Shown here in pieces: positions 23,637 to 34,077 of a DNA stretch of 64,000 bases. Under the pieces are notes generated by a model. The model saw nothing but the letters and a program-made list of their open reading frames with translations. It was not told the DNA's origin and ran no database searches. The stretch covers positions 21,581,001-21,645,000 of the forward strand of contig OX419756.1 in NCBI GenBank assembly GCA_948567375.1, in the 5' to 3' direction. The stretch is from Lunularia cruciata. Its lineage: Eukaryota > Streptophyta > Marchantiopsida > Lunulariales > Lunulariaceae. Position 1 is the first letter of the stretch; the number at the start of each line of letters is the position of its first letter. Both the position numbers and the translations under genes were made by a program.

Positions 23637-23656
23637 TACCCCCAACAGTGGCACCA
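23637..23656 (-). other. Primer-binding site of the giant-LTR element
   Basis: The minus-strand sequence is TGGTGCCACTGTTGGGGGTA, six bases after the LTR end at 23663. It resembles the Athila/Tat type TGGCGCCGTTGCCGGGGA. Its presence identifies the right-hand long repeat as the 5' LTR. Confidence 0.75.
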
Positions 23657-23662
23657 AAAATA

Positions 23663-26600
23663 TGGTGACTCAATATCAACAAACTTGTGGCATAATAGGT
23701 AAGAACAAGTTGTTCCCTCAAGGATACACTTGGAATTGACTAAAAATGAGATGGATGAGATCACTATGATGAAAAGTCTATTAATTGTCTTTAACTTTTT
23801 GGGCAATATCATTGCAAAAAGAGTAAGAGATCCCAAAAGTTCCATCACACTAAAGACTACAACAATAACACAACATTCTTCCCTTCCCAAAAAGTGCAAT
23901 GTGACGAGAGTCTGAAATGATTTTCAATACTCAATCATACATAGAGTGTTACTTGACAAGACACCAAGCTTGAGAAGGCCTGTTCTTGTATTTTTCTTGG
24001 CTCAAGTAGAGCTCCTAGACTGATACACTCTAGTTCCACATGATTTCTATCCCACACTCCAATGTTTTAGCATGTACCTCAAGATTTTTCACTCCTATGG
24101 TTACTGAGCATGCCATCATTCATTTAGAGTGTAGGCCAATACACATACACCAACTCATGAGTCTTGATGATATAAAATTCATATTTATTGCAAAAGAAGG
24201 ATGCACCAAATGGACCTAGAAACATCAGGCCTAAGCCTTCTATACATTCCTACTTGGCCATGGAAAGACCCAATGGCTATAATGGATAGAAATTTCCTAA
24301 TTACATCTAAGCCACTCAATGTTGATCACATCTTATCTTCTAACCCTAAACCTAAAGTTAGGTAGCCTATAGATTGTAATCACCTCAACTGGTTTTCATC
24401 AACTCCTAATAGACTAACACTAACTTTTTAAATTAATCCAAGTATCTATGTACAAAGTATGTATATCCACAAAATTCCAAAGTCTAAAAAAACAAAAAAA
24501 TCAACAATGTATACAAAATGACACCCCATTATTCAAAAACAAAAACAACAATTGTTGTTTTTGTAAGATGATGCTTAGTTCATTATTCCTCATCACAAGG
24601 GGTGGGTGGTGCTTGGGACAAACTCTCAGCTCCTTTGCATATTTGAACAAGGTCCATGTGCTCCTTTTTATATCCATCCACAATTTTTCCAAAGCCAATT
24701 TGAGCCTCCTCAAACTTGGCATTACTGTGGTCCTAGAGTTTGGTAGACAACATCATGAGTTGCTTATTTGTGTAGGTTTCCTATGTAGAATGTCAATCTG
24801 AGTGCAAAAATCCTTTGCCATCATACATTGGGAGGTTTCTTTGACAATGTGCTCTATTTGGCTGAGTAGTTGAGTGGTCATATGCCAATAGTCATGAGCA
24901 ACCCCACTCTTTTGCTTTCTAGGTTGACTCATTTTGTAATGAGCTTGTCTGTCATCTCCTTATGAATCTTCCTTTCTTGTTCCAACACCTTCTCTTGTTG
25001 CCATTTCAAGTTGGTGGATAGGTTGGAGATGCAAAGGTTGGTCAACTATTTCAGATTATCATATCTGGTCTCCACTACCTTTTTATTGGCATGGGCCGTT
25101 TCCAGCTCAGTTTGTAGGGTTGCAAGATTGTCATCCTGGTTCAGGATCTCCTCTTTGTGTTCATTCTATTGTTGGGAACTTGGAGACTATAATCATCATG
25201 TTTTGGCATGGGGTCTTTGTCTTGACTTAGGATGACCTTCTTTGCTACTTTGTGAGTAGGAGTTGGTTCCTTGGCCATGCTAGCCACATTGTCTTTGGGT
25301 GGAGGTTTCCTATTGGCAATGGTATCATTCTCTTTTTGTTGTTCTTCCCGCACAAGGGATCTCAGGGGTTGCCATGCTAGTTTCTTTGGGCTCTAGTGAG
25401 ACATCTCCACCTTCATGTTGTTAGTCTCTTGATAAAATTAGCCATTGAGCAAGTTCATTTTGTCTCATACTATAAGGTTTCTCCATCATTAGGAACTTGT
25501 TTGTGGATTGAAGCCGGAGTAGGGATGATTGTTTCAATGGTCAACACCTTCCTCTTATCTGTCAAACGTCCTTCCTCTACAACAAGTTTGGGAGATAATT
25601 GGGGTTGTTGTTTGGTACCTCATCCTCTTCATTTGCCATAGGTGACAAAATACACATGAAGCAATCCTTGTTGCCAGACTTTGTAGTCTGGGCTACTATT
25701 GCTACTTTTTCATGAACTACCTCTTGTCCCTAAAGTGGACCTTCCTCATGAGCTGACTTATATGTCTTGGTCTTATTCCCACTTACTCTTGATGAAGATT
25801 TCACCTCATGGTGTCTTTTTTGTTTCTTGGAGGGTTGCACCTTGGCATGGGTGATAGGAGTCTTCCTACAAATTGTAATCAAGTTGTAAGTTTCCACCAC
25901 TCATAAAAACTTCCTCATTTGGGCATAATTTTCATTAGCATCATGGTACTTCATGATTTTTTTAAGTAAGTTTGGGTCTCCTTTGAAGTAAGCTAGATGG
26001 TGTAGGTGGGTTGGGAACTTCTCCTTCTCTTTGTCAATCAAAAGGTTTGTGCTGATGTAAAAATATACAATGAAGGGTGCTATGATGGTGGTAGAGCCAT
26101 TGGTAATATCTTCATGCAACTCAATGACCTGCTTACAAAACATCATGGCCCAACTCACCTGTTTTTGCTCGTGTACAAGTTGGAAGAAGATGACCTGTTT
26201 TTGGTTGATATAATTTGTTTGATTTGAACAAAAAAACCTCCTTATGGTTTTGGTGATGGTTCAATGAGCAAGGTCCTTCATATCCAAGATTTGTACATGT
26301 TTGTGGACTTCCCTCTTACAAACAAGTCATTGATTTTTTCTTACAACCTTTTGTTGGGACAACCATGTGGTGTATCTATATGAACTTCCCCAAATGGCAA
26401 AAAATCTGCACCCAACACTTGTTGCCAATAATCCACCATCCACATTGTGGGACAACCTTGCAATGATTTCCCACTCAGGTTCTTGGTATTTGCACAAATT
26501 TCCTACAATATGGAAACATCATTGAGTCCTCAATCCCATAACAAGAATTCCATTTTACTCTTCTTGATGTAATCCATCTGAGTACAAACCTCACTTGGAA

Positions 26601-27289
26601 ATTCTGAGTGGTTTGCTTACAATTTCTATTGCTTCTGCCCATTTCAAATCAATTTCCCTTACAAGAGTATGTCTTGTAATGACTAATTATTGAACTCTTT
26701 GCTCAACAATGTCACTTCTCTTACACAATTCTTCTCATTTAGCTCTCAACAAACACAAGCATAATTCTACAATAAGAGATGCTAAATCTTGACATGATGT
26801 TAGAGGGATTGACAATCATAAACATATGAAAACCAAAAAGTAAAACATAAAAACAACAAAAAAAGATTTTACTTGTGGGGTTGGTCCTTTTATAGTCCTG
26901 ATAGTGTGGGGTCTGTCCTTTGTCTATTGTGGTGGTTGGTGAAGAGTTGCCATTGACCGTCACACACGTGAGCTTGGGTACAAAATGTTCACTCAAGGTT
27001 CTTTTGTGGCACACACATGATTTTGAAACAACAACAAAAACCAACAAAATGATTTGTTTTTGAAAATTCATTGCATCCCATCATTTTGTAGAATTTTGTG
27101 AAGTTGTGGCTCTCTTGTTGTGGAGCGGTTCATTTTTTTGGTGGCCATCTTTGTAGGTGATAGGGTACCAAAGAAAAAAGGTTTGGCTACTAATAGGTGT
27201 TGTCATTCTTGTTCCTTGATCTTGTAAGCCCATTGAATTTGAGTTTCATTGAGGGATCTTGTTCCCCAACACCATAGAGGTATGACCCA
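23663..27289 (-). repeat. 5' LTR of the giant-LTR element (R2, about 3.6 kb)
   Basis: On the minus strand it begins TGGGTCATACC at 27289 and ends GTCACCA at 23663. It aligns with R1 from end to end apart from R1's extra and inverted segment. It includes the coiled-coil reading-frame remnants. Primer site and gag follow on its left, as expected of a minus-strand 5' LTR. Confidence 0.8.
24501..26240 (-). pseudogene. LTR-borne coiled-coil reading frame (R2 copy)
   Basis: Three minus-strand parts lie in the same order as in R1. The N-terminal part at 26158-25901 has APFIVYFYISTNLL and then a Lys/Glu-rich stretch. A polar, Lys/Pro-rich middle follows at 25353-25141. The C-terminal part near 25140-24790 has coiled-coil-like heptads (LATLQTELETAHANKKV, KVLEQERKIHKEM). 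It is broken by several stops. No family is recognised. The FYxxxNLL core resembles the FYLGLNLL core of the broken gene at 34078-36357, suggesting a shared protein family. Confidence 0.55.
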
Positions 27290-28259
27290 ATGCTATTTGC
27301 TATTATCAAATGGATTACATACAATGAGAAGTTAAAATATATCTTTAAGAAATTTTGAAATATGAAACATCAACAAGATACATGTTGAATGGTAGTGACC
27401 TAATGTAAAGGTAGCATAAACAAGAAGAGACAAAGTTAACACATGCCACTATACTTATTGCTTATCTATAGATCCAAAGTAAGAATAATAAAAATATCTT
27501 CCTTGGTGTAGGAATGAGTTTTGCTTCTTTAAGTTTCTCTAAAAGATAAAACTAAAGTAATATCCATAATGGAGATTACAAGGATAGGAGACTTCAAATT
27601 TCTCAAAGAGGAAAGGGAGTATTTGAGAAGCTAATTGCTTTTGCAATGGGAGAATCAATGCAAATGAAGATAATACATATATAAGCCAATATATATAGTT
27701 ATGTTGGCAACTGATCATGGTATGGAGGTTGAATCACAAACCAAGACATATTTCAATATTTATAATTAAATAATTTTTTATCTATAGTTAAATACACCAT
27801 TATACGTATTTAAGGTTTGGTAAGTTTTATGTGTTTGGTTTTGCCTATTTGATAAAATTCACTAGTAAGAATATATTTTCTAACTACAAGAATATTTGAA
27901 GAGACAATTTATTCATATTTTAATTTACTTCATTTTATTAATTTCTATCTAAATATAGAATATAGTACATATGCTGATTTAGTCTTTTCATATGAGGAAC
28001 TACATATGTAGAATTCATTATTGTTTATTATATGATTATGAACAATATTCTAAGATTATCTTTTTGGTTAAGTTGGAAATATGATCCTTGAATAAATTTA
28101 TATATATTATGGTCCTATATAAATTTATACATTTGAACTCAATTTAAATGGTAAACCATAAGTTTAATTTATTTTTTTATAATTGCAATACAACAAAATG
28201 ATTACTTTAGACTACATCTTTTTAATTATTGAATATCAAGTTGTAACAAGATTATGTGA
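27290..28259. other. AT-rich stretch without recognisable features
   Basis: About 970 bp of AT-rich sequence between two copies of the giant LTR. I see no reading frame, repeat or motif that I can support. Confidence 0.6.
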
Positions 28260-29730
28260 TTCAAATTTGCAATATTGCATTACAAACCAGTAGATCCCAC
28301 AAGGATATAAGCTTGATATGACTATAACCAAGGTAAAAGTATCATAATATTGACAATCTATTGTTTTTTATTTATCCTCTTGGGCAAAGTTATTCCCATA
28401 AGAGGTTAGTATGACCCCTATTGGCATACTACAGAAATATAAACTATTCCAAATCATTTTCATTGTAACTATAGTCTAGAGGACTCCTAAAAATGATGGA
28501 TCATTTGGAACAAAGGTCACTTTGCCTTAGAACTTCCTTATCCTGTCCTTAGCTTGACCAAACTCCTACCTACTCTTGTCATGACAATTCTACAATCTAC
28601 CTTTTGCAACATTGTTAGAAATATTGGGTTGTATGAGATAGACAACTCTGAGAGTGTCTGAAAGTACTAGGATGGAATGTGCAAACTAAATTGGAGTCAG
28701 ATCTCCAAAGGATCTTATCTCTTTGTCATCTATGACTATAACATAGTGTTTCACCTTTGCCAAAAAGCACTATTTTACAGGAGGTTAGAATAGCTCATGC
28801 TACTTAGTCTCTCAATTTGTGGTACTTAACAACACCTAGGCTTGTAAAATTCCAAAATGATATTGTTCCCTGCTTATGTAGAGCACTTAAAGTTCCACCC
28901 TCTAGTTCCACACAAATGATTTCCTTCAATCTAATGCTTACACCTCTATACTAAGATTTCTCACAACTAAGTGTGCAACCATTCATACAAAGAGCAAACA
29001 CAAACACATACACATACACTAACTTGATAGTCTTGATGGTATAAGCCTACAATGAAATAATGCACCAAATGAATGTAGTAAATATTGGGTCTAAGCCCTA
29101 TATACATCTCTTACTTAGCTGCCAAAGAGATCTAGTGGCTAAAAAGGGCTGGATATCTTCTAATAACATCTAGTCCCCTCTAATCTTATCTTAATTTATC
29201 CTAATCTAATCTCCAAGTGGACACATATGACATGGAATTGCCACCTTAGCAAAGTTGTTGTATCTTTTTGTGTTGTATATTGGTCCAATTGGATTTCATA
29301 TTTACACTAAGATCTACAAACTATATATAAGTATGAAGTTCCTTGGCTATGACTACAGGATGTAAAAAAACAACAAGGTTTGAACAACTTCAAGATGAAT
29401 TGCTTGTAACAAAGTCTGTCACAACTCAATTCTTAAGACATTGTCAGGGTTGTTAATTGGTTGTAGGACAATCTGTCCGTATTGGTGACAAAAATGCTTG
29501 CACCTTTCCAGATTTGAATGAGCTCTATGAGCTCCTTTCTATAAACAACAACTTTTTTAGCAACAATTCTTTGTGCTTCCTTGAATTTGGAGTTTGTAGC
29601 TCTTCAATTTCAATGATAGGGCTTTTAGTTGGTCATTTATATAGACCTTCTTCTCAAGAGCCGTGATCTGCATTTTAAAGTCTCTTATCTTTGTGTAGTT
29701 TGTTGTGATGTGTTGGCCATCCATTCCAAC
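28260..29730 (-). repeat. Third, truncated copy of the giant LTR (R3)
   Basis: It is colinear with the left part of R1 (about 13,120-14,600): the CCTCTTGGGCAAAG block near 28,380, the TAGTTCCACACAAATGAT block near 28,900, and the coiled-coil tail read on the minus strand near 29,690-29,560 (MQITALEKKVYIND). It is more diverged than R1 is from R2. It stops at 29730, where the LTR of chromovirus C begins, so chromovirus C inserted into it. Confidence 0.75.
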
Positions 29731-30465
29731 TATAATACTCCGAGGACAAGAGAAGAGAGAGAAACACAAATTACACACTCAACATTTGGTGCCCCAAAGG
29801 AGCACCTTCTCTTTATTATATAGACAAAGAGGATCTCCTCCAAGGAATCTCCACCATAGGATTAGGCACACAGATAGGTGACATGTCAGCAAGCTACACC
29901 CTTGGATTAATTACTTGGATGGGTGACATGTCGGTCTAGGTCCAATCTGGTTGGTCAAACAAGCTTTGATTTGAGTGAATCTTTTAGGAAATCTTCTTGT
30001 AGCACTCTCAAAATCACATAAGGTACCGTTGGAAAGCTCTCAATGAGACAAACCAGGGAGGAGGGTAGTCTAACCTATCCTTTGTTTGGGAGGGGAATGT
30101 GCACATTTTTGAGGTCTAATTCATCCATTTAGGCCTCCAAAATTGCCTTCAAAGATTTCAGGCATATTTTGGTTCCTACTCTATTAGTAGAAGTCCCCTT
30201 TTGGTGATACCTCTTTCTGATCTGTTAAGTCCATCATGTGTAACATCCTTCTAGATGTTACTAAACCAATTCTCACCTTTAAATCATATGTCTAGCTATT
30301 GGTTCTAAGGTTCTCAAGTCTATTTCGGTTTCTGCTCTATTAGTAGAAGTACTCTTTTGGTAATACTTCTATCTGATCTATTTTTACCATCATGTATAAC
30401 ATCATTCTAGATGTTACCAAACCAAATTTTACATCTAGATCATATGGCTAGCTCTTGGTATTACA
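29731..30465 (-). repeat. 3' LTR of chromovirus C (about 735 bp)
   Basis: On the minus strand it starts TGTAATACCAAGAGC at 30465, straight after a purine tract (aaaggagagaggtc), and ends GGAGTATTATA at 29731, a mutated mirror of its start. A TATA-like TATATAATAAAG lies near 29,825. Two similar direct units of about 145 bp fill the U3 part (about 30166-30312 and 30320-30465). Confidence 0.8.
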
Positions 30466-31557
30466 GACCTCTCTCCTTTTAAGATGCAATGTCCTTGTTG
30501 TGCAATTGTTGCTCAAATGCTTGCACCAACACCGGTGGATGTGTCAAATTGGCAGCGGGCTCCCAAGTTGCTTCATAGAGGGGGTAGCCTTTCCACTATT
30601 CTAGATAGTCCACCCGTGGATGGCGAGTACCACGCATGTGTTTTTGGAGAATACGCTCCACTTCATATTCCTCTATGCCATTAATGACTGTCGGACAAGG
30701 TCAAAGGTCTTGGGTGGAATGACCTTGGCCTAAGTGGGGAGCATATCTGCATAGTAGGGAAACATGGAACACCAGATGGATCTTCATGTGTGGTAGTAGC
30801 TCAAGGTGATAGGCCACAATATTGACACAACAAAGAATCGAGAAAGGCCCAATAAAACAAGGTCTGAGCTTACGAGGTCCAACTACTGTGAGGTTGGTTG
30901 TCGATAGCTACACTTGATCCCCAACATTGAACTCCATGTGCCTATCGTGTGCATCAACATACTGCTTTTGTTGATTTTGTGCAATCTGTAATCTATGCTT
31001 GGCACTCTCCACACCTTGTTGGATTCTAGAAACAAACGTGTTGACTGCATCTACCTTGGTAGCCACTAGATGGATATTCATCAAGCTAGAAGGTATGAAG
31101 GGATGCTCACTAGACATGAGGAAGAATGGAGTGACTTGGGTGGATGCATTCACTAAATTGTTGTAAGCAAATCCCACCAACGGGAGTAGTGTGTCCTACC
31201 TCTCTTGCTCTTCTAAGGTGAAGCTGAGTAACATGTCTTCAATCGTGCGATTAGCCTGATCTGTTTGGCCATCTGTTTGTGGGTAATAAGCTGTGGACAT
31301 GGCCAACTTGGTTTTGAAGAAACCAAAGAGTATTTGCCAAAACAAACACGTGCATTGAGTGCCTCTATCAGTGATAAGTACTCTAGACAAGCCATGGTGA
31401 GAGAAGATTGCATCTAACTATAATTGAGCTAGTTGTGGAGCGGTCACATCCTTGGTGGTAGGGCGTACATGAATCATTTTGTTGAGCCAGTCCACAAAGA
31501 CTACAATGGAGTCAAACCCTAAGATGGTCTTGGGTAATTCACAGACGAAATCCACAC
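30466..31557 (-). pseudogene. pol: Chromovirus C integrase and chromodomain remnant
   Basis: Minus-strand integrase core: VLITDRGTQCTCLFWQ near 31,390 (catalytic Asp) and YYPQTDGQTDQANRTIEDM near 31,290, in which the family's QTER is QTDQ, so the catalytic Glu is Asp. The C-terminal part has MVGFAYNNLVNAST and NVGDQV. A frameshifted chromodomain follows at about 30,700-30,520, recognisable from EEYEVERIL and a WKGYP-type stretch. The fragment is cut at 31557 by a T-family LTR piece, and the rest of the element is absent. Confidence 0.85.
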
Positions 31558-31930
31558 TCACTTGACTTAGTGGTTGGATCAAGATAAGAGCACATGCTAG
31601 TGGAATATGCCCATGTGAATGGATATTCTTTTATACTTTTTGACTTTACTTGACTTTTAGTCTAGTAACTTGAGTTACTATGGTAATTAGTAACTTTGGT
31701 GCGTAACTATTTTACAAGTATACAAACAAGGGTTGAGGAGGTACTCATCATCCTTTCATTCGCAACTATCTCTCTCTCATTGAGTTCTCTAGTAAGCAAT
31801 GTTGTGAGTCTTGGAGTGTTAGCCTTGGAGGAGTATGATGGAGTTGGAGTTCCTTGCTTTCTTAGTCCATGGTGCTCTAGCACAATAGCCATCCGAGGTT
31901 CATCATGAGTGAGAGACAGGCCGGCTCACA
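31558..31930 (+). repeat. Truncated T-family LTR (T4)
   Basis: It matches the last ~370 bp of the 690-bp T LTR, including the TATA region near 31,718 and the GGCCGGCTCA end at 31930. The first ~320 bp are missing. It joins the integrase of chromovirus C on its left, so the junction marks a deletion or recombination. Confidence 0.9.
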
Positions 31931-34077
31931 GTACCACCCTAGTGCTTAATATATTGTCTATAACACTATTAAACTTAAAAACAACCAGGACAAAAAGAAA
32001 AAGTGGGTTGTGGTATAAGTATGATTTATTATGATTTTATTATAGATACAATATTTTACCTTACCAAATTTTATTATTGGAATTCAAAGGTATATTTTTA
32101 GAGCTCAAAAGTGCAATATGAGGACCATTCAATCCATCAAAAAATTGAAGTGTCTAATATCTAATATCCTGAAGTCATTTTCTAGTGAGTAAATCTTTTA
32201 GAGGTAATTTGGTATCTCCAATTCACAATGAAGTTTAATAAGCTGCTATATTCTTTGAGGGATTCCAAGGTGACACAACAGCTTTAAGTTTACAAGTTTT
32301 GAGTCTAGAATTGAGTAAAAGGAGATTGAACTCATATTTATAATTATAGTTAAAAAATATATCATGTAAATATCTATATTTTATAATTATATTTTTTCTA
32401 AGTTTTTTATTTTAGTTATATATATTTTCATACTTGTGAAAATAAATAATAAAATTTATAGATTATTTTTTAATGATATGCAATAAATGATCATATTCTA
32501 AGTTTCAATTAATAAAATAAACCATATTAAAAGATTCATATTATAGTGGACATTTGAGTTTATTGTGCATTGATATCGTGAGATTTGTATTATAAGAGTT
32601 AACTCAACCTTGATCAGGTTAATTAGAGTTGAGTGAACCAAATTACTTTTAAATCTAGGATGAGATCTAGAGAGGATAAGATCCTCTTAAGTAACCAAGA
32701 GCACACATAAGAGAGAACTTCTTGTTACTTTAATTCTTAGAGATTCAATCCAAATGAAAAGACAAAAGAGTGAGAGAGAGAAAATCCAATGGATTGCTAG
32801 CTAACATTGACATACAATGGTTGTGTATGGTGGATGTTTCTCTCATGGTTGTAGATATAGCAAATTGGGATGAATCATGTATTTTTGTGTCTTCAGATAT
32901 CTATCATCTATGTGGTGTTTTGTTCTTTTGAAGTTCTTATGAGAGATCATTTCTTAGTAATTGATATGAAAGCTACTTCATGAATAGTCAATGGTTGGAG
33001 ACAATTGTGATTATTTTGAGAGATAAGAAGAAGTTATGGAAGAGCTTATCAATGATCAAAATTGTGATGGAATGTTGGTTTCTATTCATAATTTTAAAAG
33101 TGCTTTATTTTTCTTTGATGGTCTTTTTGATATTTTTTGATGGTGTATTTTATTAACAGTTTTTTTTTCAATCAAAAAGCAAATCAAGGGATATTCATTT
33201 GATAACACCAAAGATACACAGGAGATAAGAGAGCAAGCCTAAGAAACCACAAATAGGAGATGAAATACAAGACTTTAGGTTTTGATTGACATGAAGGTTT
33301 CCATATAACTATAAGCAAAGCTCATTTCTGGTAGATGGAACTTTTGATTACTGTGGTACCCACATTTTTTGTTTCTTTTGAAATGGAGAAGAAGAAGTGT
33401 ATAGAGAAGTTGGATTGCGCTTGTATGGCCAAAGAAGGCAAAGAAAAGAGTCTTTGGGATGAAACCTGAGGTAACGTGGCTTTGGGTCATAAGGCAAAGT
33501 ACTTGAACTTGCCATGTCAGCATACAAGCCAAAGTAAGAAGTCTTCATATCAGGGGGTGCTCAACCCAAGGCGAAGACAGTGTAACAACTTTTCTTTGGG
33601 GCAAGAAATTCAAGAAAGGACCATTCAAAAACCGGTGGTCATATGCGTGAAGTACACTTGATAGTGACAGGCGCATGCAAGAGGTGTGATTTGTTGGTAG
33701 AAACTCAAATTGAAGAGAGACAAAGAAGGCACAACTCTAATAAAATCGGGCTAATGACAAAGCAATGTCGAGCAATTTTCCTTTGCTGTTGAGGAGTTGT
33801 CCTGTAGGAGATCGTGGGAAGGGAAGTAGAGTTGAAGATGCGCTAGTGTGTAGAGGAGGATTTGAGAGAGTTAACCCAAGAGACAGTGAGGAAGCAAGAA
33901 AGATGCGAGGAGGAAAGAAGAACTCCAAATTTGCAGTGAGAAATCATGCAATTCGGAGGTTAGATGTGATTGCAAGAATTGAAGTCTTGAGCCAACTTCG
34001 GATCACATCCTTGGCGTGGAACTGGAACGTGAGGTTTCCATGATTCATGACCAAGATAATAGAGAGTAAATGTCTCG
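31931..34077. other. Intergenic stretch; left part AT-rich, right part more GC-rich
   Basis: 31931-33300 is AT-rich with no supported feature. From about 33,470 the base composition becomes like that of the broken gene downstream. An open plus frame at 33765-34040 (92 codons, Arg-rich) lies just upstream of that gene but in another frame, so I leave it unassigned; it could be a leader or a frameshifted N-terminus. Confidence 0.5.

Larger units (their letters stand above)
13111..27289 (-). mobile_element. Giant-LTR Ty3/gypsy element, Athila/Tat-like, minus strand
   Basis: Two long, similar direct copies (13111-17510 and 23663-27289) enclose a minus-strand gag-protease-RT-RNase H-integrase region in standard gypsy order. 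The primer site next to the right copy is of the TGGTGCC..GTTGGGGG type seen in Athila/Tat elements. The whole unit is about 14.2 kb. Pol carries many stops and the LTRs are strongly diverged, so the insertion is old. I found no convincing target-site duplication (left flank acttg, right flank atgct), but the outer ends are uncertain by some bases. Confidence 0.85.

Noticed and set aside
33765-34043. 92-codon open frame upstream of the coiled-coil pseudogene
   Set aside because: It lies in another frame, has no recognisable domain, and the overlapping frame downstream has the stronger coding signal.
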